From assembly GCA_002505325.1 (NCBI GenBank), contig DAUV01000124.1:1-17174 (forward strand): a DNA stretch of 17,174 nucleotides. The letters are read 5' to 3'. Numbering within the stretch: position 1 is the stretch's first letter; every line of letters begins with the position of its first letter. The stretch comes from Euryarchaeota archaeon UBA623. GTDB lineage: Archaea; Thermoplasmatota; Poseidoniia; Poseidoniales; Thalassarchaeaceae. The notes beneath the pieces were generated by a model. It made no database searches, was not told the DNA's origin, and saw nothing but the letters and a program-made list of their open reading frames with translations. Shown piece by piece: positions 7,820 through 16,514 of this stretch. A program made the position numbers and the translations under genes.

Positions 7820-8254
7820 ATGGGCCGCATAGTCGTGCACCTCCATGGCGCAGCGAAGAACACCTCTCATCGAGCATCTATTTCGGACTATTCAGCGAGG
7901 CTGAGAGGCGAGGGTGTGAGGATAATCGAGCACAGCGATAGAACCACTGCACAGGGTTACTTGGAAGAGGTACTCAGAGGCTCAGAAAACAAATTTGTAA
8001 TACTCTTGCAGGAGAGTGGTGAGATGCATGACAGCGATACCTTCGCCTCGACTTTCGGACACTGGCGACTGTCACGAGAGGAGACCCATCTGGTGGTCGG
8101 CCCCGCCGATGGATTCGGCGATGCCGGGACGGACCACAAGGCAATATCACTAGGTCCTTTGACCATGCAGCATGAGCTCGCTGCCGTAGTGTTACTGGAG
8201 CAACTCTACCGAGCCACCACAATCATCAGAGGGGCCCCCTATCACAGAGGCTGA
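7820..8254 (+). CDS. rlmH: RlmH, 23S rRNA pseudouridine N3-methyltransferase (SPOUT)
   Basis: A 144-residue SPOUT methyltransferase of the RlmH (YbeA) family; the E. coli protein has 155 residues. In bacteria RlmH uses S-adenosylmethionine to methylate the pseudouridine at 23S rRNA position 1915 (helix 69) in assembled ribosomes. Family signs are the knot loop VVGPADGFGDA (residues 92-102), where bacteria have a GGPEG-type loop; LGPLTMQHELA (111-121); and the hallmark ending LYRATTIIRGAPYHRG (129-144), which aligns with the bacterial LYRA...PYHR tail. I chose ATG 7820 because MGRIVVHLHG aligns with the bacterial N-terminus. A frame reaching back to TTG 7715 would add 35 unsupported residues and overlap the divergent gene. 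It precedes the surface giant by 142 bp on the same strand. Confidence 0.9.
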   Translation: MGRIVVHLHGAAKNTSHRASISDYSARLRGEGVRIIEHSDRTTAQGYLEEVLRGSENKFVILLQESGEMHDSDTFASTFGHWRLSREETHLVVGPADGFGDAGTDHKAISLGPLTMQHELAAVVLLEQLYRATTIIRGAPYHRG

Positions 8255-8305
8255 CCCCCATCTCAATTCTCGAAACATCAGAATAGGATTGGCACGGGCC
8301 ATGAT

Positions 8306-8322
8306 ACCGAACGTACTTCGGT
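8306..8322. promoter_or_regulatory. Inverted repeat upstream of the surface-giant gene
   Basis: ACCGAA, spacer CGTAC, TTCGGT: a perfect 6-bp inverted repeat about 75 bp before the giant's ATG and just past the rlmH stop. It could be a transcription factor site for the giant gene or a hairpin after rlmH. No run of T follows, so a classic terminator is unlikely. The rest of the 142-bp gap holds no convincing TATA box. Confidence 0.3.
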
Positions 8323-8396
8323 GATACGCACGCGCACACGCGAGGGGTTCTGTTGATAAGCAGGCCGAATTTGACGGAGCACTTCGGGGTCGAAAG

Positions 8397-11300
8397 ATGG
8401 ACGATAGCAAAGTAATGATTGGCGATAGAAAGAGGAGGAACACTGCAATAGCAATGGTGGTGCTAATGCTGCTGAGTACGCAGATGTACAACATGCTAAA
8501 CTTCGAAGACGAAGATCCAGAAGAATCTGTTTGGGGTGCTGTTCCACACAGGACTGCGTACCAGCAGATGAATCAGGCATCGGGTCCTATGTCCGGAGAC
8601 ACACAGGGCCAACCCGCTACCGAGTTCGCTTTCGATCAAGCGAGTTTCACCGACCCGTCGTATCATGACCCAGCATCAATCTATGGCCAAGTATCCAATC
8701 CAGCAGCCCTCAATCTTGATCCCGGATACGGCTTCTTCCTTGAGGAGACTCAGACCGAGGACCACGACAACGACGGAATCGACGATTTGAACGATCTCGA
8801 TGACGACAACGACGGAATTGTAGATCTTATAGAGCGCTTCGACGGATGCTACGGCACCGATCCCTTCGACCACGACAACGACGGCACCCTAGACGAATTC
8901 GATTGGGATGACGACAACGATGGCATACTTGAGGGGCCTATTGACTACTCACAGGGAGCCGATCCTAGGAACGTCAGCGCTGACCGCTATGTAGATCCAG
9001 ATACAGTTCACCCTTGGACCGGAACCCCTGTAGGAATCGGCTACCGAGTTGATCAGAATCCGATGGACCACGACAACGATGGTATCACCGATGACGACAC
9101 CGATGGTACTGGCCCGGACTCATTTGACGAAGACGATGACAATGACGGCCGCATTGACCAGTTTAAGTGGCCGTGTGATTTTGACGGTGACGGCTTCCAA
9201 GATTACTTCGATCTCGATGACGACAACGATGGCGTGTTAGACGTCTGGGATGAGCACCCATGGGACAGCACAATGACCAACAATATCACCTCTACCGCTC
9301 CGCTATGGGAGTCGCCCCAGCAGTGGACAGCAGGTGCTACCACTCACAATGTAAACATCATCAGCACAGGATTTACGCCCACTAATCTGAACATTAACAC
9401 CGGCGACACTGTGGTCTGGACCAACACTGACACTACAGATCACACCGTCACCCATGACGGTCCTGCCTTCGATAGTTTACCGATTTCATCAGGGGCCTCA
9501 TGGAGTTTCACTTTTACCACCGCAGGGACCTACAACTACTCCTGCTTGCTTCACCCAACGATGACCGGGACTGTCACCGTAACCTCCTCGGGAACTACTG
9601 TCAACACCTACTCTCAATTCGTAGGAGGTGTCGATTACGTGCAGCGCGAGATCCTTTGGCACCCTAGGAACCAGACTTTCGACACGATTATCGATGGTGA
9701 TTTGGATGGCGATGGAATTCCTAACTTCATCGACCCCGACAACGACAACGATGGCACTCCCGACTCTGCCGACACCGACGACGACAACGACGGCTTGATG
9801 GACATGTACGATGTTGACGACGACAATGATGGTATTCCTGATACATGCTATCAGGTTGACACCAATGGCGACGGTGAGGGCGACTATCCGATACCATACA
9901 CTAGGATAGAGATTCCCGGCATTGATTGCGAGCTGGACTACGACCGAGATCTCGATGATGACAGGTACCGGCCGATAGACCAAGACTACGATTTGGTATG
10001 GGACTGGCTTGACGTGGATATGGGAGGTACGGCACTGCCCGACAATCCTTTGGGCGGACCTTCGATGTTCCCCGACGACATCCCATTCGATCTCGATAAC
10101 GACGGTATTCCCAATGAAGAGGACCCATTCATGATATCGACCTACGATGAGGTTCAGAACTGGAACTGCCCGAGTCTCACCAACCCCAACCCGGTTAACT
10201 CGCACGAGAACTGCGTCCTGATGCGAAAGTCATACACTGGTAACAATGACTGGGATGGTGACGGCATCAACAACTGGGAAGACGTTGACGACGACAACGA
10301 TGGTATTCTTGACTGGCTCGACATCGACGAGGATTGCGATTTTGACGACGACAACGACCTCCACTTGTTGAACGGCTCGATGTTCCGTGACGACGGCCCA
10401 AACCACCTCGATACCGATATCGACGGCGACGGACTGCCGAACGACACTGACTGGGATGACGACAATGACGGAATCTCTGATTACTACGACCCCGATGATG
10501 GAAATTGCGGAATAGTCGACCTCGATCAGACAGACCCGTTCAACAGTCAATACTACTCACACAGCGACGGTGATTTGATAGATGGTTCTGACGATGGAGG
10601 CATCTACTCTCACGATGTCGCCCATTTCTTTTACTGGAATCAGACTTGGATGTTCAATCCATTCAGCCTAGACAACAATTTCGTCCTTGATTACAACGGC
10701 TACGAGAACAACAACGGGACCATTACCACTGGCAAGGTCCCTGAGATGTACTGGTACGTCATCAACAAGTGGAGTCCATACAATGGTGACAATTACTTCG
10801 ACATCGACCTCGATGGCGACTCCCTCGTCAATGGTATCGACACGGATCAAGACGGCGATGGACTGCCGGACTGGTGGGACCAAGACGAGGGCAATGATGG
10901 CGTTCTCGATGTTGACGACATCAAGATGGGTGGAACCTTTGATGATGGAACCTGCGGATCGAGTTTGGTTTGGGCGGTTATTCAACAGGCTGTTGCCGAG
11001 CATGCATGCGGTTTGGCATATGCCTGGTTGTATGCATACCCTCTGCAAAGTGCTACTCAGACCCAACAAACCGTCTATACCGCGCCATACAGTACTAGGC
11101 CCGACCATCAGTTCGACGAGGGTGCATACAACGGCAGTAACTCGCAGGGCCAGTGGACCTGTAACAAGAACTGTTTCTGGTTCGACTTCTTCGGAAATCA
11201 GGACGTCGGCCCCAGTGCAGCTGTCACGTACAACCAGATCAAGAATAACCGTGACTTGTGGGTGGCCTACGTTGGCGTAAACTACGGTTTATTCCAATGG

Positions 11301-14300
11301 AATTCTGACGGCAACGCCAACATGTTCCCAGACGAGGTAGCCGACCTACTGAACAACGATGTCGACCCCGACGACGATTGCGGGGCACCTATCGCCGGTA
11401 ATATGAATCCGCAGTGTATGTTCAATGACACCGCCGACCTCGATGATGACTTTGATGGAATCTACGATCATTGGGATATTGACGATGATAACGATGGTAT
11501 ATGGGACTATTTCGAAGTCGATACCGATGACGACTGGGACGACGATGCCAGCACTGAGCCGGATGGCTCATTCTTCATTGGCACTAACTGCGAGGATAAC
11601 GACGACGATGGCACTGACACTGATCCCGACGGTGACGGCTGGTTCCAAGCGGTCTGGGATAAGGGCGTTCTAGGGCAGGGACTGTTACATCCGAAGTATT
11701 ACGACGTTGACAATGACAACGACGGGATTCCCGATGGAGAGGATCCCGACGATGACAACAACGGTCTCTTAGACATTGATCAGGAGCTGCTTTGCTTCAC
11801 CGGCGAGGAACAATCACCGTGGGATCACGACGATGACGGAGTTCTTGACTGGTCAGATGATGACTGGGACGGCGATGGGCTGGTCAATATTCTTGAGCAG
11901 GCCTCTGCCACGCCGTGGATTACCCCTTGGGACCACGACAACGATGGACTGAGAGACGACGTCGACCTCGACGACGACTCCGATGGCATGCTCGACGAGG
12001 ACGAGGTCATGCTGTGGCCATCGAGATTTGACAGCGAGTCTACGAACCCGTGGGATCACGATGACTTCGGCGACGGTACTGGCATATCTAACCCCTCGGA
12101 CCCCAATACCGGTCCCGACGCGAGAGACCAAGACGATGACGCTGACAACCGCACCGATATTGATTGGGACCACCTTGAGGAGGGCTGGACCTCTGACAAC
12201 TGCACCAATGGTGCCGAGTCTAGCGATTGGGACCATGACAATGATTGCATCCTCGATGAGGATGACAAGATCCCCACTAGGATATCGATGACTGTACCAG
12301 AGGTTCTCTGGCTCGACAACCGCTTCCCGGCGAAGTTCAATGGAACAGTGAACTGGCTCGATCCGATACAAGGTGTATTCATGCCTGCATCAGACCTACC
12401 AGTTCAGGTCCATATAGAGTGGTCAAGGAACGGAACTTCAGCAATAGAAACGGTAAACGTGCTAACTAATCAGGACGGCGATTTCGTAGTTGGACAATTC
12501 CTATTCCCCGAAGATATCCACGTCGGTGACAACACCACCTACGTGGTCTACGCTGAGGTAACGGAGATGTTCGTGCACGATGGTTCCACAACCGAGCCTG
12601 TACCAGTCGAAGTACGCGCCAATACTACCATCGACTACGTTGCATGGACTTACTTCCGTAGTGACGAACAACCTCTCTTCGTCGACTTCAAGGTACACTA
12701 TACTGCTGACTGGGAGCGCGGCATCTTTGGCAACAGACTGTCCCACGCCCCAGTCTCATTCACCATTAGCGGCGGCATCTTCGGCAACTCCACCCATCCC
12801 ACTGTGTTTGACGGATACGGCTACGGCTACAGAGCGGATGAGGGCGGATGGGTCTCACTGACCTTCGTGCAAATGAGCGGCTCTCAGGGCGTCTGGAAGC
12901 AGGTGCAGTGGAATTCGACCATGGACAATGGAGTTGGTAAGGTTCCTGGTGGCTACCAAGAAATTGTTTGGGATAACTTCTCTAAGACCCACAATGTCAT
13001 CGGGCGCTACAATTACACCAACACCAGCCTACCGATAGGAGACTATGCCTTTGTCGGATACTCTAGGCCGGACTTGGGTGCTGAGTGGCCGTGGCCTTTC
13101 CTTGAGGGAGATAATACAGATAGCTTCGCCATACGTTCCATGCACCGGATGTACGTCGAGGCCGATATCATCACCCCGTCTATTAGACCAATCTACTTCT
13201 GGGACTCGACTCAATTCACAGGCTCCTCCTTCGGAGCTTGGAGGGCGCTGTTCCACACCCCTTCATTGGCCAACGCCGGCATAGATTACGCTGATGCCAG
13301 TTTAGGTAAGCCATACGCCATGCAGTGGGACGGAACCCCAGGGGGACTGACTGGCCAGGCGGCCACGCTACGTCCGTTCCTGAGTTCGAACGGCACTCAC
13401 TGGTTCATCTCAATGCAGAATGGAGGCGATTTCAACGTGCCACCATGCGGTCCCGTGGATCCACTCGACCCCGACAGCGCCGTTCGCTGCGAGATCGTGC
13501 CTGAGATGTTCACAGGAGAGGAGTTCAGGATTATCGGAACAGTCTGGAATCGAACTATGACCGCTTGGCCGCATGACCCAATGGCTCTTCAGGTCGACGT
13601 CGATCACAACGGCGTCTTCGCAGGCGCTCAGGAGACAGGTTTCGCCCGTGTGCCTCAGATGGTAAACGGAGAAGCCACCTTCGACTACAACTGGACATGG
13701 TACTCACAGTACTCAGCCGGAGTCTTTGGTATCCGCGCTGACTTCACTAACTCAAACTACTATTTCACAGGTAATCAGACTGCGGTACTAGCACCTACTG
13801 GGGCATACGCAAATGTCTCCGTAATCGGAACCACCGACTTCCAACTGAATAATGTCCCACGCCTCTACCGTGGACAGAACACCACAATTGAGGCGAGGCT
13901 GATAGACAATGCGTACCAACCGGTTCGTGATGCTCCCGTAAACTTCACTTGGTCTGCCGATGGCACCAATGACCTCGCTGTGACCGATCACAACGGGGTT
14001 TTCTCGGTCAATCTGACCATTGATGAACACCACGATCTCGGTAACTTCACTCTAAGTTACTCTTACCCAGGAGACCCGATACGACAGGGTAGCTCTTCAG
14101 AGGTCCACCTATGGGTGGTCTCTAGGACCCTGATAACGCTACAGAGTGCTACATCAGGCGCCATGAGTAGCGGCGATATTTGGGAGCTCTCGGGGCAGGT
14201 CACCGATGACAACCGTACTCCTGATCCGACCGTATTCGATGCGGGACAGGCTCTCGATGGTTGCGGCGACAACGGCGGCGAGGTGCTCATTATCTTCGAA

Positions 14301-16388
14301 GGAACCGACTTCGAGGATCGCACTCACCGCCAGATAGTCGAAGTCGCCTGCCCTAGTGCCGGCTCGATTCACCACGACATCACACTTGATCCGCAGTTGC
14401 TGAGGGACGATCCCGAATCTTTCCTTCCGGATGGCTTCGGACCGGTCAATGTCATACTGCGATTCGGTGAGAATCTGCCACACGAGGGTTGCGAACTTCT
14501 AGATGACGACATGCTGAGGACATCTGGAGCATGGGACCCGTGCACACAAATCTTCAACAGCGAGCATTTCCGCAAGGTGCTACATTTCAACGCGCAGGGT
14601 TTCTACCTAATTGGGCGAACAAACCTCGAGGTGGATGATCAGATTGTCTACACCTCTGAGGTTGATCAGACTACTGGCCAACCTATTGACAAGCCAATGA
14701 CAGTCACCGGCCAGTTGCTCGATGAACTGGGCGGGAATCTTTCGCACAGGGCTATCCGAGTCGAGTACCAAATGCTCAACATGGAGACAGGTAGCCAGGT
14801 CTGCATACCGGGTACCACAGACAACGACGGTTTCTTCGAGATTATCTGCCCGTTGACGGGCGTCGAAGCAGGTCAAGCCATGGTGACAATATCTTACGAT
14901 CCCTATGAGAGTCTCGATAACTGGCGCTACAAGCCTACGAACATCACCAAGATTTTCCCTGTGTTCTCCAATTCGACCATGTTGTTGGAGGAAGTAGGTC
15001 CATTCAGAACAGATGTGGACACCTACACCTTCGCCAATGGTTCCGTGTTCCCTGTGCTCTACCTCAAGGAGTCATTCCACGTTGAAGCCCTGCTCACACA
15101 GACCAATGGCAACCCGATTGGTGGTAAATGCCTCAACATCTACCTCGACCCACTGACTAACACACGACCGATTGCCACCGCCACAACGATGGACGGAACC
15201 GGAGAGGTAGAGTGGTTCTCGGGCGATCCCGAGGATAACCCCAGCAGACGAGGGGTCGAACCTAATGGCGAGCAGTTGGAGGGCTTCAGGACAATACGTG
15301 TGGCCTACGAACCCGACAAGGAACTGCCGGGAGGATGTCGGGCCGAGACCACACCAGTGGTCAACGGTTCTTTCATGGATGTCGAGGTATTGGTGCGTAG
15401 TCGAGTCGATATCCTTCTACAAACACAATGGGCCAGATCGGCGGGCTACCAACCGGGAGACAATATCGAAGGCGCCGTGACAATTCTACGTGATCGACTA
15501 GATCTAGCGGTTGAAGGCGAGACGGTGATATTCACCTTCCAGTACTGGAATGGGACAGGATGGATTACTGGCTTCCCTCCAGAGTACGCCGTCACCAACG
15601 AACAAGGTATTGCCAACTTCACATGGCCCGGAGAGGGCTATTCAGGAGAGAACGTGCCCGGTGAGATAGATTGCGAAGCCGGAGGACCTTGTGTCCAGAA
15701 TGGTAAATGGAGGGTGCTAGTACACTTCCAAGAATCACCGTTCTATGTCGAGGAGTTCCTCAATAGCACCCCTACTATCAAACTCGGAGACGAACCGGTG
15801 ACGCAGCAGACCAGCTTCTTCACGGCCAGAGTTACAGTTGTGCTCCTCATTGCAGTATCGTTCGCGCTCTTCATCGGGGCAATCATGTATCGGAACTACG
15901 CCGAGCGCCGACGCATCGAGATCATCCGCGGCATACTGACTGACTCATTGATGTCTCTCAAGGCCTCGAATGACTACATCCAGACCATCTTCAACTGCTA
16001 CAAGGACCTAGTGAGATTCTTCAGGTCCAGAGGGGCGATGAAGAAGGTCTACGAGACGACTAGGGAGTTCGAGGATGCAATCAACTCGATGCTTGGAGGA
16101 ATAGCGTCCCCAGAAGATCTCGACGAATTCTTCTCTATCTTTGAAGAGGCGCGATACTCCGATCACGAGATCGGTGCCGACCAACGTGACAGGGCCATAG
16201 CAACTCTACAATCAATTGTGAATCACCTGACCTCATCGTTGGGTGACTCGATGCTGAATAGGTCGTACTCGAACGAGTCCGGCCTATATGGCACTATCAC
16301 CAAGGCAGGCGAGTTCGTAGACTCTGAGGGCCAGATTCGCATCGCTGGTATCGACGAGGAAAACCAGAACGACGACTTCAAAATCTGA
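8397..16388 (+). CDS. Giant cell-surface protein: Ca-repeats, blue-copper domain, DUF4129-like tail
   Basis: A 2,663-residue protein. Order: short cytoplasmic start with KRRN; membrane helix about 16-34; aspartate-rich calcium repeats 121-287; amicyanin-like copper domain about 316-398; a second repeat array about 432-1293 with an insert near 853-1010; then about 1,180 residues of beta-sandwich-like modules rich in NxS/T sequons; membrane helix 2479-2498; and a 165-residue tail starting RNYAERRRIE. Basic residues flank the inner side of both helices, so both ends should be cytoplasmic and about 2,440 residues external. The repeats resemble thrombospondin type 3 motifs, which bind Ca2+ and stiffen the stalk. 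GGGGT lies 6 nt before the ATG as a weak ribosome binding site. Adhesion, polymer binding or surface copper/electron handling are possible roles; none is shown. The frame is intact throughout. Confidence 0.9.
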   Translation: MDDSKVMIGDRKRRNTAIAMVVLMLLSTQMYNMLNFEDEDPEESVWGAVPHRTAYQQMNQASGPMSGDTQGQPATEFAFDQASFTDPSYHDPASIYGQVSNPAALNLDPGYGFFLEETQTEDHDNDGIDDLNDLDDDNDGIVDLIERFDGCYGTDPFDHDNDGTLDEFDWDDDNDGILEGPIDYSQGADPRNVSADRYVDPDTVHPWTGTPVGIGYRVDQNPMDHDNDGITDDDTDGTGPDSFDEDDDNDGRIDQFKWPCDFDGDGFQDYFDLDDDNDGVLDVWDEHPWDSTMTNNITSTAPLWESPQQWTAGATTHNVNIISTGFTPTNLNINTGDTVVWTNTDTTDHTVTHDGPAFDSLPISSGASWSFTFTTAGTYNYSCLLHPTMTGTVTVTSSGTTVNTYSQFVGGVDYVQREILWHPRNQTFDTIIDGDLDGDGIPNFIDPDNDNDGTPDSADTDDDNDGLMDMYDVDDDNDGIPDTCYQVDTNGDGEGDYPIPYTRIEIPGIDCELDYDRDLDDDRYRPIDQDYDLVWDWLDVDMGGTALPDNPLGGPSMFPDDIPFDLDNDGIPNEEDPFMISTYDEVQNWNCPSLTNPNPVNSHENCVLMRKSYTGNNDWDGDGINNWEDVDDDNDGILDWLDIDEDCDFDDDNDLHLLNGSMFRDDGPNHLDTDIDGDGLPNDTDWDDDNDGISDYYDPDDGNCGIVDLDQTDPFNSQYYSHSDGDLIDGSDDGGIYSHDVAHFFYWNQTWMFNPFSLDNNFVLDYNGYENNNGTITTGKVPEMYWYVINKWSPYNGDNYFDIDLDGDSLVNGIDTDQDGDGLPDWWDQDEGNDGVLDVDDIKMGGTFDDGTCGSSLVWAVIQQAVAEHACGLAYAWLYAYPLQSATQTQQTVYTAPYSTRPDHQFDEGAYNGSNSQGQWTCNKNCFWFDFFGNQDVGPSAAVTYNQIKNNRDLWVAYVGVNYGLFQWNSDGNANMFPDEVADLLNNDVDPDDDCGAPIAGNMNPQCMFNDTADLDDDFDGIYDHWDIDDDNDGIWDYFEVDTDDDWDDDASTEPDGSFFIGTNCEDNDDDGTDTDPDGDGWFQAVWDKGVLGQGLLHPKYYDVDNDNDGIPDGEDPDDDNNGLLDIDQELLCFTGEEQSPWDHDDDGVLDWSDDDWDGDGLVNILEQASATPWITPWDHDNDGLRDDVDLDDDSDGMLDEDEVMLWPSRFDSESTNPWDHDDFGDGTGISNPSDPNTGPDARDQDDDADNRTDIDWDHLEEGWTSDNCTNGAESSDWDHDNDCILDEDDKIPTRISMTVPEVLWLDNRFPAKFNGTVNWLDPIQGVFMPASDLPVQVHIEWSRNGTSAIETVNVLTNQDGDFVVGQFLFPEDIHVGDNTTYVVYAEVTEMFVHDGSTTEPVPVEVRANTTIDYVAWTYFRSDEQPLFVDFKVHYTADWERGIFGNRLSHAPVSFTISGGIFGNSTHPTVFDGYGYGYRADEGGWVSLTFVQMSGSQGVWKQVQWNSTMDNGVGKVPGGYQEIVWDNFSKTHNVIGRYNYTNTSLPIGDYAFVGYSRPDLGAEWPWPFLEGDNTDSFAIRSMHRMYVEADIITPSIRPIYFWDSTQFTGSSFGAWRALFHTPSLANAGIDYADASLGKPYAMQWDGTPGGLTGQAATLRPFLSSNGTHWFISMQNGGDFNVPPCGPVDPLDPDSAVRCEIVPEMFTGEEFRIIGTVWNRTMTAWPHDPMALQVDVDHNGVFAGAQETGFARVPQMVNGEATFDYNWTWYSQYSAGVFGIRADFTNSNYYFTGNQTAVLAPTGAYANVSVIGTTDFQLNNVPRLYRGQNTTIEARLIDNAYQPVRDAPVNFTWSADGTNDLAVTDHNGVFSVNLTIDEHHDLGNFTLSYSYPGDPIRQGSSSEVHLWVVSRTLITLQSATSGAMSSGDIWELSGQVTDDNRTPDPTVFDAGQALDGCGDNGGEVLIIFEGTDFEDRTHRQIVEVACPSAGSIHHDITLDPQLLRDDPESFLPDGFGPVNVILRFGENLPHEGCELLDDDMLRTSGAWDPCTQIFNSEHFRKVLHFNAQGFYLIGRTNLEVDDQIVYTSEVDQTTGQPIDKPMTVTGQLLDELGGNLSHRAIRVEYQMLNMETGSQVCIPGTTDNDGFFEIICPLTGVEAGQAMVTISYDPYESLDNWRYKPTNITKIFPVFSNSTMLLEEVGPFRTDVDTYTFANGSVFPVLYLKESFHVEALLTQTNGNPIGGKCLNIYLDPLTNTRPIATATTMDGTGEVEWFSGDPEDNPSRRGVEPNGEQLEGFRTIRVAYEPDKELPGGCRAETTPVVNGSFMDVEVLVRSRVDILLQTQWARSAGYQPGDNIEGAVTILRDRLDLAVEGETVIFTFQYWNGTGWITGFPPEYAVTNEQGIANFTWPGEGYSGENVPGEIDCEAGGPCVQNGKWRVLVHFQESPFYVEEFLNSTPTIKLGDEPVTQQTSFFTARVTVVLLIAVSFALFIGAIMYRNYAERRRIEIIRGILTDSLMSLKASNDYIQTIFNCYKDLVRFFRSRGAMKKVYETTREFEDAINSMLGGIASPEDLDEFFSIFEEARYSDHEIGADQRDRAIATLQSIVNHLTSSLGDSMLNRSYSNESGLYGTITKAGEFVDSEGQIRIAGIDEENQNDDFKI
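8757..9258 (+). repeat. Calcium-repeat block 1 in the surface giant
   Basis: Residues 121-287 hold about eight DxDxDG-type motifs, the commonest being DDDNDG and DHDNDG, often followed by [IVL]xD. This is the thrombospondin type 3 pattern, in which aspartates coordinate Ca2+. At DNA level the motif recurs as near-copies of GACGACAACGATGG. It ends just before the blue-copper domain. Confidence 0.85.
9342..9590 (+). other. Blue-copper (amicyanin/plastocyanin-type) domain inside the giant
   Basis: Residues about 316-398 form a single cupredoxin fold. All four type 1 copper ligands are present: H349 in TTDHTV, C383, H386 and M389 in YSCLLHPTM. The C-x2-H-x2-M spacing is that of amicyanin; plastocyanin has a longer last loop. 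The segment GFTPTNLNINTGDTVVWTN is the typical cupredoxin opening. The domain should bind one copper and pass single electrons or carry copper outside the cell. It sits between two calcium-repeat blocks rather than at a chain end. Confidence 0.88.
9690..12276 (+). repeat. Calcium-repeat array 2 in the surface giant
   Basis: Residues about 432-1293 carry some 27 further DxDxDG-type motifs with variable linkers. The motifs thin out in two places: an aromatic, Asn-rich stretch around 10570-10800 and a cysteine-containing insert around 10953-11430. Between those, a short group of repeats lies at about 10800-10920. The array ends where the sequon-rich beta modules begin. Confidence 0.8.
15831..16388 (+). 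other. C-terminal membrane helix and DUF4129-like cytoplasmic tail of the giant
   Basis: The helix VTVVLLIAVSFALFIGAIMY (2479-2498) is followed by basic RNYAERRR, marking the cytoplasmic side. The tail contains CYKDLVRFFRSRG, TREFED and FEEARYSDHEI (F2582-I2592), then a closing amphipathic helix. This order and spacing resemble DUF4129, a domain usually found at the C-terminus of transglutaminase-type and other archaeal and bacterial membrane proteins. The match is by eye. The last ~40 residues are polar and probably flexible. Confidence 0.65.
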
Positions 16389-16389
16389 T

Positions 16390-16399
16390 TGAATATTCT
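16390..16399 (+). promoter_or_regulatory. Possible TATA element for the ribosomal protein operon
   Basis: TTGAATATTC, just after the giant's stop codon, is the only AT-rich patch in the gap. A start of transcription about 25 bases downstream would give a leader of about 95 nt. The match to an archaeal TATA box is weak. Confidence 0.25.
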
Positions 16400-16400
16400 C

Positions 16401-16496
16401 GGGGTGCTGCTCCGTTAATGGGAAGCGCAGTCTTCCGCCCCTTCGGGGCGCCCCGTAGCATTCATAACAGCGCCTCGGGTGGCCGCGCTACCCGAG
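16401..16496 (+). ncRNA. Candidate structured leader of rpl18e-rpl13 transcript
   Basis: Four hairpins can form in a row: 16401-16415 (5 bp with one G-U), 16422-16437 (GGAAG/CTTCC), 16437-16450 (CGCCC, UUCG tetraloop, GGGCG; it shares base 16437 with the previous stem) and 16474-16496 (CTCGGGT, 9-nt loop, ACCCGAG). An alternative pairs 16401-16407 with 16449-16455 over 7 bp, enclosing the middle hairpins and excluding the first. No T-tract follows, so this is not a typical archaeal terminator. It may be an autoregulatory ribosomal protein leader, but a start of transcription near 16420 would leave the first arm out of the RNA. Confidence 0.35.
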
Positions 16497-16514
16497 TAAC
16501 GTCGAGGGAGTCAT

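Noticed and set aside
9498..10205. Long minus-strand open frame of 235 codons opposite the surface giant
   Set aside because: It is the complement of the GAC/GAT-rich repeats, giving a Val/Ile-rich product with no motif; the plus-strand frame is clearly the coding one.
8757..12276. Short recurrent DNA motif considered as a CRISPR or tandem DNA repeat
   Set aside because: Copies are imperfect, in one reading frame and explained by DxDxDG protein motifs; there are no uniform spacers.
16401..16455. Cloverleaf-like fold with a 7-bp closing stem, considered as a tRNA gene
   Set aside because: Only 55 nt long, no T-loop GTTCRA-type sequence, no proper D arm, and the middle hairpin has a 6-nt rather than 7-nt loop.
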